64,000 nucleotides of DNA from contig NZ_CP028940.1 in the NCBI RefSeq assembly GCF_013307205.1, positions 62,001 to 126,000 on the forward strand. Direction: 5' to 3'. Below, in pieces: positions 1-10,184 of the stretch (positions are counted from its first letter, which is position 1; the number at the start of each line of letters is the position of its first letter). The notes below the pieces were generated by a model. The model saw nothing but the letters and a program-made list of their open reading frames with translations. It was not told the origin of the DNA and did not search any database. The DNA is from Polynucleobacter arcticus. GTDB taxonomy: Bacteria; Pseudomonadota; Gammaproteobacteria; Burkholderiales; Burkholderiaceae. The translations under genes were made by a program, and so were the position numbers.

Positions 1-179
1 TCTGTTTATTGCCAGAATTCTTAGTCTTAAAGTACAACGTGCCATTCTATTTTGGCGGTACTTCATTATTGATTATTGTTGTTGTTGCAATGGATTTCAT
101 GGCTCAAGTGCAGTCATATGTCATGCAACAGCAGTATGGTTCTTTGATGAAAAAAGCTAACTTTAAGATGGGCGTTTAA
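1..179 (+). CDS. secY: Protein translocase subunit SecY, C-terminal end (partial)
   Basis: The window opens inside a reading frame that ends in TAA at 177-179. The visible 58 residues hold a hydrophobic segment ([20 protein letters not shown]) and a short basic tail ending KKANFKMGV. This is the last membrane helix and cytoplasmic tail typical of SecY, the channel subunit of the SecYEG translocon. The identification also rests on context: secY directly precedes infA-rpmJ-rpsM at the spc/alpha operon junction in many proteobacteria. infA begins 4 bases after the stop, so they are very probably co-transcribed. The 5' end lies outside the window. Confidence 0.93.
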   Translation, partial: CLLPEFLVLKYNVPFYFGGTSLLIIVVVAMDFMAQVQSYVMQQQYGSLMKKANFKMGV

Positions 180-183
180 CTGA

Positions 184-402
184 ATGTCTAAAGACGATGT
201 AATTCAGATGGCGGGTGAAATTATTGAGAATTTGCCGAACGCGATGTTTCGCGTGAAGCTAGAAAATGGACATGTGGTTCTAGGGCACATTTCTGGAAAG
301 ATGAGGATGCATTACATTCGCATATTGCCAGGAGATAAGGTAACAGTGGAGTTAACTCCATACGACCTGACCCGCGCCAGAATCATATTCCGTGCGAAGT
401 AA
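184..402 (+). CDS. infA: Translation initiation factor IF-1
   Basis: IF-1 binds the 30S A site and helps IF-2 and IF-3 select the initiator tRNA. The 72-residue protein is the family's full length: a single OB-fold starting [13 protein letters not shown], with the conserved [18 protein letters not shown] stretch and a basic end RARIIFRAK. It begins 4 bases after the secY stop and is followed 34 bases later by rpmJ. Some betaproteobacteria carry more than one infA copy; nothing in the window shows whether a second exists. Confidence 0.96.
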   Translation: MSKDDVIQMAGEIIENLPNAMFRVKLENGHVVLGHISGKMRMHYIRILPGDKVTVELTPYDLTRARIIFRAK

Positions 403-436
403 AGATTAAGTTGTACCTATTTTTAAGAGGTGAGTT

Positions 437-553
437 ATGAAAGTTTTAGCATCCGTTAAGTGTATTTGCAGAAATTGCAAGATCATTAAGCGCAAACGCG
501 TTGTGCGCGTGATCTGTTCTTCAGACGCACGTCATAAACAGCGTCAAGGCTGA
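437..553 (+). CDS. rpmJ: 50S ribosomal protein L36 (38 aa)
   Basis: A 38-codon gene begins [15 protein letters not shown] and ends [12 protein letters not shown]36 is a tiny zinc-ribbon protein of the large subunit. The usual C-x2-C (Cys11, Cys14), Cys27 and His33 ligands are present, so this is the zinc-binding type; an additional Cys at position 9 sits where Lys is common. A clear Shine-Dalgarno (AAGAGGTG, 424-431) precedes the ATG. It lies between infA and rpsM, its standard place. Confidence 0.95.
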   Translation: MKVLASVKCICRNCKIIKRKRVVRVICSSDARHKQRQG

Positions 554-577
554 TCTGGTTAATTAAGAGGAAATCTC

Positions 578-943
578 ATGGCACGTATCGCTGGGGTAAA
601 TATCCCAAATCATCAACACACTGTCATCGGTTTGACAGCAATTTTTGGCATTGGCACAACTCGTGCACGCAAAATTTGCCAGACCACAGGTGTTGCTATC
701 GACAAAAAAGTTAAAGATCTTACTGACGGTGACTTGGAAAAGTTACGTGATGAAGTAGGTAAATTCATCACTGAAGGTGACCTTCGTCGTGAAGTAACGA
801 TGAGCATCAAGCGTTTGATGGACTTAGGCTGCTATCGCGGCGTACGTCATCGCAAAGGCCTGCCTGTACGTGGTCAACGTACAAAGACAAACGCGCGTAC
901 CCGTAAGGGCCCACGTAAGTCTGGCGTGCAACTGAAGAAATAA
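578..943 (+). CDS. rpsM: 30S ribosomal protein S13
   Basis: S13 sits in the head of the small subunit and contacts the P-site tRNA and the bridge to the large subunit. The 121-residue protein starts [20 protein letters not shown] and has the conserved helix-two-turn-helix region and the arginine/lysine-rich tail ([17 protein letters not shown]) that reaches the decoding site. AAGAGGAAA precedes the ATG at normal spacing. It opens the alpha-operon segment rpsM-rpsK-rpsD-rpoA-rplQ. In E. coli S4 represses this operon at the rpsM leader; no such structure is obvious in the 24-base gap here. Confidence 0.97.
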   Translation: MARIAGVNIPNHQHTVIGLTAIFGIGTTRARKICQTTGVAIDKKVKDLTDGDLEKLRDEVGKFITEGDLRREVTMSIKRLMDLGCYRGVRHRKGLPVRGQRTKTNARTRKGPRKSGVQLKK

Positions 944-961
944 TCAAGAAAGTTTATTGAC

Positions 962-1369
962 ATGGCAAAACAACAATCCGCTTCTGCAGCTTCACAGCGT
1001 GCACGTAAGAAGGTTAAGAAGAACGTTGCTGACGGTATTGCACACGTTCACGCTTCTTTTAACAACACCATTATTACGATTACTGATCGTCAAGGGAATG
1101 CGCTTTCATGGGCAACTTCTGGCGGCCAAGGTTTTAAAGGTTCACGTAAGTCAACACCCTTTGCTGCTCAGGTAGCGGCTGAGGTAGCTGGTAAGGCTGC
1201 TGTTGAGTGCGGAATTAAGAACCTGGAAGTTCAGATCAAGGGCCCAGGCCCAGGTCGTGAATCTGCAGTTCGTGCATTGAACTCTTTGGGTATCAAGATC
1301 ACTGAGATTCAAGATGTAACACCAGTTCCACACAATGGTTGCCGTCCTCCTAAGCGTCGTCGTATTTAA
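962..1369 (+). CDS. rpsK: 30S ribosomal protein S11
   Basis: S11 forms part of the platform of the 30S subunit. The 135-residue sequence has the family signature region [20 protein letters not shown] and ends in the basic [13 protein letters not shown] tail. The N-terminus is alanine-rich and basic ([20 protein letters not shown]), as in other betaproteobacteria. It starts 18 bases after rpsM. The gap to the next start (rpsD) is unusually long for this operon, 115 bases, and contains a hairpin described separately. Confidence 0.97.
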   Translation: MAKQQSASAASQRARKKVKKNVADGIAHVHASFNNTIITITDRQGNALSWATSGGQGFKGSRKSTPFAAQVAAEVAGKAAVECGIKNLEVQIKGPGPGRESAVRALNSLGIKITEIQDVTPVPHNGCRPPKRRRI

Positions 1370-1418
1370 GCTTGGATGTTGGTATTACAGTTTTAGTAGT
1401 TTTTTATTAAAGCCCACT

Positions 1419-1442
1419 GTTCACCTGATTTAAAAGGTGAAC
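1419..1442 (+). promoter_or_regulatory. Perfect hairpin in the rpsK-rpsD spacer
   Basis: GTTCACCT (1419-1426) and AGGTGAAC (1435-1442) form a perfect 8-pair stem with an 8-base A/T loop. It lies 42 bases upstream of the rpsD start. There is no U-run after it, so it is not an ordinary terminator. rpsD encodes S4, the classic autoregulator of this operon, which makes an RNA control element plausible. That role is inferred from position and shape only. Confidence 0.45.
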
Positions 1443-1484
1443 TCACCGTTAGTCGTAAGACTTCGGCAAAGAAAGGAAAGCATC

Positions 1485-2108
1485 GTGGCACGTTATTTAG
1501 GGCCTAAGGCCAAATTAGCCCGTCGGGAAGGTACCGACTTATTTTTAAAGAGCGCACGTCGCGCTCTGTCAGACAAGTGCAAGTTAGATACTAAGCCTGG
1601 TCAACATGGCCGTACATCTGGCTCAAGAACATCTGATTACGGTAATCAATTGCGTGAAAAGCAAAAGGTTAAGCGTATGTACGGAATTTTAGAGCGTCAG
1701 TTCCGCCGTTACTTCGCAGAAGCTGAGCGTCGTAAAGGCAATACTGGATCAACATTGCTCCAGTTGTTGGAATCACGTCTTGATAACGTTGTTTATCGCA
1801 TGGGTTTTGGTTCTACACGTGCTGAAGCGCGTCAATTGGTCTCCCACTGTGCAATTTTGCTCAATGGTAGCCCAGTGAATATTCCATCCATTCAGGTGAA
1901 GCCTGGTGATGTAGTTGCGATTCGCGAAAAGGCGAAGAAGCAAACCCGTATTACAGAATCACTCAATTTGGTTCAGCAGATGGCAGCAGTAGGCTGGGTA
2001 TCAGTCGATGCGGCGAAGCTGGAGGGAACATTTAAGCAAGTGCCTGACCGTGAAGACATTAGCGGCGAAATTAATGAAAGTTTGATCGTTGAATTGTATT
2101 CACGCTAA
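1485..2108 (+). CDS. rpsD: 30S ribosomal protein S4 (GTG start)
   Basis: S4 nucleates assembly of the 30S body and, in studied bacteria, represses its own operon. The frame is open from further upstream, but the family begins (M)[18 protein letters not shown], so the start is GTG at 1485 with an AAAGGAAAG Shine-Dalgarno just before it. That gives 207 residues, the normal length. The S4 RNA-binding domain ([20 protein letters not shown] onward) is complete. rpoA follows after 23 bases. Confidence 0.96.
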   Translation: MARYLGPKAKLARREGTDLFLKSARRALSDKCKLDTKPGQHGRTSGSRTSDYGNQLREKQKVKRMYGILERQFRRYFAEAERRKGNTGSTLLQLLESRLDNVVYRMGFGSTRAEARQLVSHCAILLNGSPVNIPSIQVKPGDVVAIREKAKKQTRITESLNLVQQMAAVGWVSVDAAKLEGTFKQVPDREDISGEINESLIVELYSR

Positions 2109-2131
2109 TTAGGCACTCTCAAGGAAAAAAT

Positions 2132-3112
2132 ATGCAAACAAATTTGCTCAAGCCAAAAATTATTTCTGTTGAAGCGCTTACCGCCAACCAAGCTAAGGTT
2201 GTAATGGAGCCATTCGAGCGTGGCTACGGCCACACACTCGGCAATGCACTGCGCCGTGTTTTGTTGTCCTCGATGGTTGGTTATGCACCAACTGAAGTAG
2301 CAATTGCTGGTGTTGTTCATGAGTACTCCACATTAGATGGCGTTCAAGAGGATGTCGTTAACCTTTTGTTGAACCTCAAAGGCATCGTATTTAAGTTGCA
2401 GTCACGTGATGAAGTTACTATCAATTTGCGTAAAGAGGGCCCAGGGGTCGTTACTGCAAAAGATATCGACTTGCCACATGATGTAGAAATCATTAATCCT
2501 GATCACGTTATCGCTCACTTGTCTGCTGGTGGCAAGCTGGATATGCAAATCAAGGTTGAAAAAGGCCGCGGCTATGTACCAGGCAATATGCGTCAATATC
2601 ACGACGAAGCTACCAAGATCATTGGTCGCATCGTATTGGATGCCTCATTTAGTCCAGTAAGTCGCGTTAGCTATGCTGTTGAGTCCGCTCGTGTTGAACA
2701 ACGTACTGACCTCGATCGTCTCGTAATGACTATCGAAACAAATGGTGTGTTGTCTCCCGAGGAAGCGATTCGTCAAGCAGCTACTATTTTAGTTGACCAG
2801 TTGGTAGTATTCGCAGCCCTCGAAAGCAGCGAAATTTCTGGTGATCTTGCACCTAGCCGCTCTTCAATGGTTGATCCAATGTTGATGCGTCCAGTGGATG
2901 ATCTCGAGCTCACAGTTCGCTCTGCTAACTGCTTGAAGGCGGAGAACATTTATTACATCGGTGACTTGATTCAACGTACAGAAAATGAATTGTTGAAGAC
3001 GCCTAATTTAGGTCGTAAGTCTTTGAATGAAATCAAAGATGTATTGGCGGCTCGTGGCTTAAGTCTTGGCATGAAAATCGAAAGCTGGCCTCCAGCTAAC
3101 CTCGAGAAATAA
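2132..3112 (+). CDS. rpoA: RNA polymerase subunit alpha
   Basis: The alpha dimer is the assembly platform for RNA polymerase, and its C-terminal domain contacts UP elements and activators. The 326-residue protein has the N-terminal dimerisation domain ([20 protein letters not shown]) to about residue 235, a linker, and the C-terminal domain (residues ~250-326) containing the helix-hairpin-helix region [20 protein letters not shown]. Length and motifs are normal. It sits between rpsD and rplQ (16-base gap). Confidence 0.98.
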   Translation: MQTNLLKPKIISVEALTANQAKVVMEPFERGYGHTLGNALRRVLLSSMVGYAPTEVAIAGVVHEYSTLDGVQEDVVNLLLNLKGIVFKLQSRDEVTINLRKEGPGVVTAKDIDLPHDVEIINPDHVIAHLSAGGKLDMQIKVEKGRGYVPGNMRQYHDEATKIIGRIVLDASFSPVSRVSYAVESARVEQRTDLDRLVMTIETNGVLSPEEAIRQAATILVDQLVVFAALESSEISGDLAPSRSSMVDPMLMRPVDDLELTVRSANCLKAENIYYIGDLIQRTENELLKTPNLGRKSLNEIKDVLAARGLSLGMKIESWPPANLEK

Positions 3113-3128
3113 TTAGAAAGGAAGCACC

Positions 3129-3521
3129 ATGCGTCACGGAAACGGCTTACGCAAACTTAACAGAACATCATCACATCGCTTGGCGATGCTGCGAAATATG
3201 TCCAATTCTCTTTTGGAGCATGAAGTGATTAAAACCACTTTGCCAAAAGCAAAAGAATTGCGCATGGTTGTTGAGCCCTTGATTACCTTAGGTAAAAAAG
3301 ATTGCTTAGCAAATCGTCGCTTAGCATTTAATCGCACTCGTGATCGCGATATCGTGACTAAACTCTTTACAGAGCTTGGACCACGTTACGCAACTCGTCC
3401 AGGCGGCTACCTTCGTATTTTGAAGTTTGGTTTCCGTCACGGTGATAATGCACCAATGGCCTTGGTTGAATTGCTTGATCGTCCAGAAGTTGAAGAGACA
3501 GCATTAGTGCAAGAGGCTTAA
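3129..3521 (+). CDS. rplQ: 50S ribosomal protein L17
   Basis: L17 lies near the exit-tunnel side of the large subunit. The 130-residue sequence starts [20 protein letters not shown], the family hallmark, and keeps the [15 protein letters not shown] and [10 protein letters not shown] regions. The C-terminus is slightly extended and acidic ([14 protein letters not shown]), as is common in betaproteobacteria. It is the last gene of the alpha operon and is followed 19 bases later by a strong terminator. Confidence 0.97.
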   Translation: MRHGNGLRKLNRTSSHRLAMLRNMSNSLLEHEVIKTTLPKAKELRMVVEPLITLGKKDCLANRRLAFNRTRDRDIVTKLFTELGPRYATRPGGYLRILKFGFRHGDNAPMALVELLDRPEVEETALVQEA

Positions 3522-3540
3522 GGTCTTTTGTCAGATTAAA

Positions 3541-3566
3541 AGCCAGGCTTCGGTCTGGCTTTTTTC
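3541..3566 (+). terminator. Rho-independent terminator after rplQ
   Basis: AGCCAGGC (3541-3548), a TTCG tetraloop and GTCTGGCT (3553-3560) make an 8-pair stem with one G-U pair, followed directly by TTTTTC. The C(UUCG)G loop is especially stable. It closes the ribosomal protein/rpoA operon and separates it from cutA. Confidence 0.93.
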
Positions 3567-3589
3567 ATTTATACGGTTATAAATACATC

Positions 3590-3922
3590 ATGAACCCTGA
3601 TAAATCTACTGAGTTAATGATTGTTGTCACTACTTTTGCATCAATAGAGGATGCAAAGAAAATGGCGTATCAATTGATTGAAAGCCGTCTGGCTGCCTGC
3701 GTGCAAATTCAAGAGGGCGTCCATTCCATATATCGATGGGAAGGCAAGATTTGCGAAGGAAATGAAGTTCTGTTGTCAGCAAAGACGGTTGCAGATAAGT
3801 GGATGGATATTTCTAATTTCATAAAAAGTCATCATCCTTATGATTTACCAGAACTGATTGCCTATGCACCTGCAAAATATGAAGCGTTTTATGGCAAGTG
3901 GGTACAGGCCGAGGTAAAGTGA
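3590..3922 (+). CDS. cutA: Divalent-cation tolerance protein CutA
   Basis: CutA1 is a small trimeric PII-like protein linked to copper and other metal tolerance; its exact biochemical role is unsettled. The 110 residues show the core motifs: LAACVQI (Cys37), YRWEGKI, and HPYDLPELIAY (82-92). It stands just upstream of dsbD with a 5-base gap, an association common in proteobacteria that may reflect copper handling and periplasmic disulfide repair. Confidence 0.93.
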   Translation: MNPDKSTELMIVVTTFASIEDAKKMAYQLIESRLAACVQIQEGVHSIYRWEGKICEGNEVLLSAKTVADKWMDISNFIKSHHPYDLPELIAYAPAKYEAFYGKWVQAEVK

Positions 3923-3927
3923 GTCAT

Positions 3928-5601
3928 ATGAAATTGATTAATAAATTCATCCCGGTATTAGTGGCACTTCTATTCTTTGTTGGTAATGCCTTTGCAGCCT
4001 CAGAATTTCTTCCTCCTGAGAAAGCATTTCAGGCCGAATCAACTTGGGCGGTAAATACAAATAACATCGAGGTGGAAATATTTCCAGCCAAGGGTTACTA
4101 CATCTATCAAGAGTCTTTGCATTTCAAGATGGGCTTCCAGCCCAATAAACTAGAGGCAGTAAAGGCATCATTACCAGCTGGAATTGAAAAGTTTGATGAA
4201 ACCTTTCAAAAGAAAATGCAAGTCTATAAGCAGGCATTTCTACTCACCCTTGATAGAAAAGCAGAAATAGGAAAGCCGTTGTACTTTGAGTTGGAATTGC
4301 AAGGCTGTGCTGAAGCTGGGATTTGCTATCCACCCATGACCTTAAAGTTTTTACTTGCGGGGCCTGGTGTAAAGGCTGGCCCAATACCGGAGCTATTGGA
4401 TGGGACTGGAGCAAGTAGTACCGCCAAAAAAGAATTTAGCTTGATGGATGTGTGGCGTGAGCGTGATGACGTCAATGCCATTAGCCGTTTCTTAGAAAGC
4501 ACGCCAACAGGATATTTATTTTTAGCCTTTTTTATTCTCGGCTTAGCTTTAGCCTTTACGCCTTGTGTTCTTCCGATGCTGCCTATTCTGTCGAGCATCG
4601 TATTTGGAACGCAGGGTAAACAATCTATTAGCAAAACCCGTGCAAGTCTCTTGGCGGTAGCCTATGTGTTCGGAATGGCCTGTGTATACGCATTGGCGGG
4701 GGTCTTGATGGCAGCCTTAGGTGGTAGCGTTCAAAGAGCCCTACAGAGCCCTGTAGCGCTGATTGGGTTTGCATTGCTGCTATTGACCTTATCAGGCAGT
4801 CTATTTGGTTTATACGAGCTCAGAATGCCTCAATCTTGGCAGCAAAGGGTGGATCAATTGGCAGGGCGCCACAAGGGTGGCAGTTTTGCTGGTGCCTTTG
4901 CCTTGGGGGGAATTTCTACATTAGTTGCAAGCCCCTGCATTACCGCCCCTTTGGCAGGCGTACTCGCTTTTATTGCTCAAACAGGCTCAATGAGTCTGGG
5001 GGCAGGACTCCTTTTTGTAATGGCCTTAGGCATGGGATTGCCACTCCTGTTTATTGCTGTTGAGGCACGTATCTTGATTCCATCTACAGGCATTTGGATG
5101 GTTTGGTTACAAAGAACATTGGGTGTTTTATTAGTAGCAACTGCAGCCTGGATTGCATCTCCGTTGTTGCAAAGTGGCGATGGAGGCACCGGGAAGGTGG
5201 TGGCCAATGGCCAGCGTCAACATCAGATTGGAAAAGCTAGTTTTGTAGTGATTGACTCTAGCGCTCAGTTAGATCAATTTTTAGCCCAAGCAAAAGAACA
5301 AAAGAAATTAGTGCTCTTAGATTTTTATGCAGATTGGTGTATCTCCTGTAAAGAGATGGAGGTCAATACATTTGCCAATCCTGAAGTGAATCAAGAGCTA
5401 CAGAAATTCATTTTGATACAGGCTGACGTGACAAAAAATAGTCCTGAGAATCAGGATCTATTAAAACGATTTGGTCTGTTCGGCCCACCTGGAATTTTGA
5501 TATTTGATCTCAACTCTGAAGAATTAAAAGATCAACGTGTAATTGGCTATATGCCGCCACAACGTTTTGTAGAGCGCTTGAAAAAAGCGTTGGTAAATTA
5601 A
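3928..5601 (+). CDS. dsbD: Thiol:disulfide interchange protein DsbD
   Basis: DsbD carries electrons from cytoplasmic thioredoxin across the inner membrane to periplasmic DsbC and cytochrome c maturation proteins. I start it at the ATG of MKLINKFIPVLVALL (3928), which gives a clean signal peptide cut after GNAFA; an upstream GTG at 3898 would add ten residues overlapping cutA. All three redox modules are present: the alpha domain with Cys127 and Cys133 (QGCAEAGICYPP), the membrane beta domain with Cys213 (FTPCVLPMLPI) and Cys337 (SPCITAPL), and the thioredoxin-like gamma domain with WC471ISC474K. The length, 557 aa, is normal. Its partner dsbC is at 61979-62704. Confidence 0.95.
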   Translation: MKLINKFIPVLVALLFFVGNAFAASEFLPPEKAFQAESTWAVNTNNIEVEIFPAKGYYIYQESLHFKMGFQPNKLEAVKASLPAGIEKFDETFQKKMQVYKQAFLLTLDRKAEIGKPLYFELELQGCAEAGICYPPMTLKFLLAGPGVKAGPIPELLDGTGASSTAKKEFSLMDVWRERDDVNAISRFLESTPTGYLFLAFFILGLALAFTPCVLPMLPILSSIVFGTQGKQSISKTRASLLAVAYVFGMACVYALAGVLMAALGGSVQRALQSPVALIGFALLLLTLSGSLFGLYELRMPQSWQQRVDQLAGRHKGGSFAGAFALGGISTLVASPCITAPLAGVLAFIAQTGSMSLGAGLLFVMALGMGLPLLFIAVEARILIPSTGIWMVWLQRTLGVLLVATAAWIASPLLQSGDGGTGKVVANGQRQHQIGKASFVVIDSSAQLDQFLAQAKEQKKLVLLDFYADWCISCKEMEVNTFANPEVNQELQKFILIQADVTKNSPENQDLLKRFGLFGPPGILIFDLNSEELKDQRVIGYMPPQRFVERLKKALVN

Positions 5602-5614
5602 ATTACTCTGAAGA

Positions 5615-5637
5615 TGAATGGGTGTTAAACCCATTCA
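5615..5637. terminator. Hairpin between convergent dsbD and hemB
   Basis: TGAATGGGT (5615-5623), loop GTTAA, and ACCCATTCA (5629-5637) form a perfect 9-pair stem in the 51-base space between the ends of dsbD and hemB. There is no T-run on the plus side and only scattered T on the minus side, so termination at it would be weak or Rho-assisted. Calling it a terminator rests on its place between convergent genes. Confidence 0.5.
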
Positions 5638-5652
5638 GCCCCGCCTAGATAA

Positions 5653-7321
<1,669 letters not shown>

Positions 7322-7435
7322 GTCCAGAAGCTATTGTAAAATCACTCAAAATCATGAAATATCTCATGGTGTTGGGTAAAAAGTTGTAAAAGTAGGGCCC
7401 AAACACTTTTAGGAATTTTTGCCAAGGTAAACATA

Positions 7436-8158
7436 ATGCGTCAAACCTCCCAAATCTCCAAATTAGCTAGCCTGCGCGCTGGTTTTGCGGTCCTCTCTAT
7501 TTTCGCTCTTAGTGGCATTGTGTCTCCAGTTTCTGCTGCAGATCCTGTGCCAATGGCTCCTGCTGCAGAGGCCAAGCCAGCAGTGCCAGGCAAGCCTAAG
7601 GCTGATTCTGCAGCTGGTGAAGCTCTCTATAACGCTGGAGATGCTACCCGCGGCGTAGTAGCCTGTATCACGTGCCATGGCCCTAAGGGTCAGAGTGCCG
7701 TAAGTACATGGCCTAAATTATCTGCCCAACATGCGGCTTACACAGTAAAGCAGTTGAAAAGCTATAAGGATGGTTCCCGCGTCAATGCCATCATGATGGG
7801 CATGTCAATGCCTTTAAACGAACAAGATATGCTTAATATTGCTACCTACTTGTCTCAGCAGGCTCCATCTCAAGGAGTTGCGGAAAATAAAGACACTATT
7901 TTGTTAGGTCAGAATATTTATCGTGGTGGCATTGCGTCGAAGGGCGTTCAGGCTTGTGCAGGCTGTCATAGTCCAAATGGAGCAGGTATTCCTTCTCAGT
8001 ATCCACGCCAAGGCGGACAGTGGGCCGAATATTCCTACAATCAATTAATGAATTTCAATCAGGGCACCCGTAAAAATCTTCAAATGAATAGTATTGCCGG
8101 CAAGCTTTCTGATATTGAAATGAAAGCAGTTTCTGATTACATGGCAGGCTTGCGTTAA
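7436..8158 (+). CDS. Di-heme cytochrome c4-type protein
   Basis: A periplasmic electron carrier with two class-I cytochrome c domains. A signal peptide (AVLSIFALSGIVSPVSA, cut before ADPVP) is followed by an Ala/Pro linker. Heme sites are Cys77-ITC-His81 and Cys174-AGC-His178, and each domain has downstream methionines able to serve as the sixth ligand (MGMSMP; MNSIAGK). Two such domains in 240 aa fit cytochrome c4, which usually passes electrons from the bc1 complex (petABC, 47873-50701) to terminal oxidases. The exact partner is not shown here. Confidence 0.88.
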   Translation: MRQTSQISKLASLRAGFAVLSIFALSGIVSPVSAADPVPMAPAAEAKPAVPGKPKADSAAGEALYNAGDATRGVVACITCHGPKGQSAVSTWPKLSAQHAAYTVKQLKSYKDGSRVNAIMMGMSMPLNEQDMLNIATYLSQQAPSQGVAENKDTILLGQNIYRGGIASKGVQACAGCHSPNGAGIPSQYPRQGGQWAEYSYNQLMNFNQGTRKNLQMNSIAGKLSDIEMKAVSDYMAGLR

Positions 8159-8180
8159 AAGTCACCTAAGTTATAAAACA

Positions 8181-8210
8181 AAAAACCCCGCTGATGTAGC
8201 GGGGTTTTTT
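8181..8210. terminator. Rho-independent terminator, probably bidirectional
   Basis: CCCCGCT (8186-8192), loop GATGT, AGCGGGG (8198-8204), with A-run before (8181-8185) and T-run after (8205-8210). It terminates the cytochrome gene on the plus strand, and its A-run gives a U-tract in the other direction for lysA, whose stop is at 8254. Confidence 0.93.
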
Positions 8211-8253
8211 ATTACCCGGGATTTTTATATCACGTTGAATGGGTAGTATTAAT

Positions 8254-9552
8254 TTAGTTCGGCAATACCTTTTCACTGGCAAAAAGATCGGCAATATTTT
8301 CACGGGAACGAATAACATAAGCATTTTTTCCATCAACCATAATTTCTGCAGGTTTAGGTCTGGTATTGTAGTTCGATGCCATGACAAAACCATAGGCACC
8401 CGCAGAGAGAATAGCCAAGAGGTCGCCCTCTTCAATGGATAGAGTGCGATCTCTTCCTAGCCAGTCTCCAGATTCGCAGACTGGTCCAACAATGTCATAG
8501 CTAGCGCTCTTCACAGTTTTAGTTTGTACAGGAACAATACCGTGATACGCCTCATACAGGGCTGGCCGCATCAACTCAGTCATCGCAGCATCTACGATAC
8601 AAAAGTTTTTCTCGGCACCAGGCTTAAGATATTCCACTTGGGTCAGTAGTACGCCAGCATTGCCGACTAAGGATCTACCTGGCTCTAGAACCACATCGAG
8701 GTGTCCAAAGCCGCGCTCAGCAACGCGATTAAGCAAGGTATTAGTAAATTCGGTAATGTCAGGTGGATTGTCATCGCCATAAGAAATACCTAAGCCACCA
8801 CCCAAATCAAGATGGTGAATCTCAATACCTTCTTTTTTCAATTGAGCGACTAATTCGAGTACTTTATCGAGCGCATCTAAGTACGGCGCGGTAGTAGTGA
8901 TTTGTGAGCCGATATGGCAATCAATGCCAACAACATCAATTTGGGAAAGCAGTGCAGCTTCACGATAAGTATTTAGAACCTCATGATAGGCGATGCCAAA
9001 CTTATTGCCTTTTAATCCAGTAGAGATATACGGGTGGGTTTGAGCATCAACATCGGGATTGACGCGCAATGAAATCGGTGCACGGCAATGGAGTTTTGTA
9101 GCAACCCGATTAATTTGATGTAGTTCAGCAACTGATTCCACATTGATGCATTTGACACCAGCTTGCAATGCTTGAGCAATTTCAGGAGCAGATTTGCCAA
9201 CACCCGCAAATACCAAGCTTTTCGGATCCGCACCGACCGCGAGGGCGCGCGCTAATTCACCGCCACTGACCAAGTCAAAGCCAGAGCCTAATTGCTTGAA
9301 GCAATCGATCACTGCTAGATTGCTATTGGCTTTCACGGCATAGTGAACACGGGCACGTCGTTTGCCAGTCGAATCTACGCAAGCTTTGTCATAGGCTTGA
9401 TAGGCCTCGGTTAATGCTTTTTTGCTATAGACGTATAAGGGGGTGCCAAATTCTTTTGCTAAATCTGCTAAGGGAATTTCTTCCGCATACCAATTGCCAT
9501 TACGTTGTGTAAATCCAGCTAAGTCCGGAAGTGGGATTGCTTTACTTGTCAT
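8254..9552 (-). CDS. lysA: Diaminopimelate decarboxylase
   Basis: LysA makes L-lysine from meso-diaminopimelate, the last step of lysine synthesis. The 432-residue protein is a fold-III PLP enzyme: the PLP lysine is Lys74 in VHYAVKANSNL, followed by HIGSQI, the glycine-rich GGGLGISY, EPGRSLV, and the substrate-binding VCESGDWL. Its ATG overlaps the stop of lptM by 4 bases (9549-9552), the lptM-lysA arrangement widespread in proteobacteria. Confidence 0.96.
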   Translation of the reverse strand: MTSKAIPLPDLAGFTQRNGNWYAEEIPLADLAKEFGTPLYVYSKKALTEAYQAYDKACVDSTGKRRARVHYAVKANSNLAVIDCFKQLGSGFDLVSGGELARALAVGADPKSLVFAGVGKSAPEIAQALQAGVKCINVESVAELHQINRVATKLHCRAPISLRVNPDVDAQTHPYISTGLKGNKFGIAYHEVLNTYREAALLSQIDVVGIDCHIGSQITTTAPYLDALDKVLELVAQLKKEGIEIHHLDLGGGLGISYGDDNPPDITEFTNTLLNRVAERGFGHLDVVLEPGRSLVGNAGVLLTQVEYLKPGAEKNFCIVDAAMTELMRPALYEAYHGIVPVQTKTVKSASYDIVGPVCESGDWLGRDRTLSIEEGDLLAILSAGAYGFVMASNYNTRPKPAEIMVDGKNAYVIRSRENIADLFASEKVLPN

Positions 9553-9740
9553 TGCTTGGCCGATGTTGGGTTAGTCGCAGCTGGGCTTTGGGGTGGATAG
9601 AGCTTGCCTTTGGGCTCTGACTCTGCAGGAGGTATAGGTGCTGGCGGCACATTTGGTAAATATAGCGGTCCTCTAACCCCACATCCAACAAGGGATATTA
9701 GAAAGCTAATGCCGAGAGTTCTTTTAAGAATCGCTATCAT
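9549..9740 (-). CDS. lptM: LptM-type small lipoprotein (LPS translocon maturation)
   Basis: The 63-residue protein has a lipoprotein signal with lipobox LVGC (Cys20) followed directly by GVRGPLYLP, the hallmark of the LptM/YifL family, and then a proline-rich disordered tail. In E. coli LptM helps the LptD outer-membrane translocon reach its correct disulfide state. The position just before lysA and next to cyaY matches the family's usual neighbourhood. The function is carried over from the family. Confidence 0.82.
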   Translation of the reverse strand: MIAILKRTLGISFLISLVGCGVRGPLYLPNVPPAPIPPAESEPKGKLYPPQSPAATNPTSAKQ

Positions 9741-9787
9741 GAATGTCTCTAAAACGAATGATTGAATATAGCATGCAGGACTCTAAT

Positions 9788-10171
9788 ATGAAGCCAAACA
9801 ATTTAACTGTGGAAACTATTGACGATAAGCAATTCCACCAGTTGGGCAGCAATTTATTGCAGTCAATTGAGGCTGCCTTGGAGGCTGCAGACGATGCGCT
9901 GGACCTGGATTTGGATGTAGAGCGCCAAGGTGGGAACGTAATCAATATTCGGTTTAAGGATCGCAGTGTGATTGTGGTCAATACGCAACCCCCTTTACAT
10001 GAAATCTGGGTAGCCGCTAAATCGGGTGGCTATCACTATCGTTGGGCTGGAACTTTGGCCACTCCACTCTGGTTAGATACTAAAACCGGGCGCGAACTGT
10101 TGAGCGACTTATCCGAATTTGCTAGCGCCCAAGCTGGGCAGAAAATCACTATTAGCCTACTTCAGAAATAA
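9788..10171 (+). CDS. cyaY: Frataxin homologue CyaY
   Basis: CyaY binds iron and regulates IscS-dependent Fe-S cluster assembly. The core is DRSVIVVNTQPPLHEIWVAAK and SGGYHYRW, preceded by an acidic helix (EAALEAADDALDLDLD). Several in-frame ATGs exist from 9743; I choose 9788 because AGGA (9777-9780) stands at proper spacing and the resulting 127 aa is nearest family length. It is divergent from lptM with only 47 bases between start codons, so the two promoters must overlap or reach into each other's coding sequence. Confidence 0.88.
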   Translation: MKPNNLTVETIDDKQFHQLGSNLLQSIEAALEAADDALDLDLDVERQGGNVINIRFKDRSVIVVNTQPPLHEIWVAAKSGGYHYRWAGTLATPLWLDTKTGRELLSDLSEFASAQAGQKITISLLQK

Positions 10172-10184
10172 GCGCCCTAAGAAA

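Noticed and set aside
1437..1484. A 16-codon N-terminal extension of rpsD
   Set aside because: The family starts at [18 protein letters not shown] 1485 has a good Shine-Dalgarno, and the extension overlaps the hairpin.
4326..4634. 102-codon open frame antisense to dsbD
   Set aside because: It lies entirely within a conserved gene, has no ribosome site and no recognisable motif; a shadow of the coding frame.
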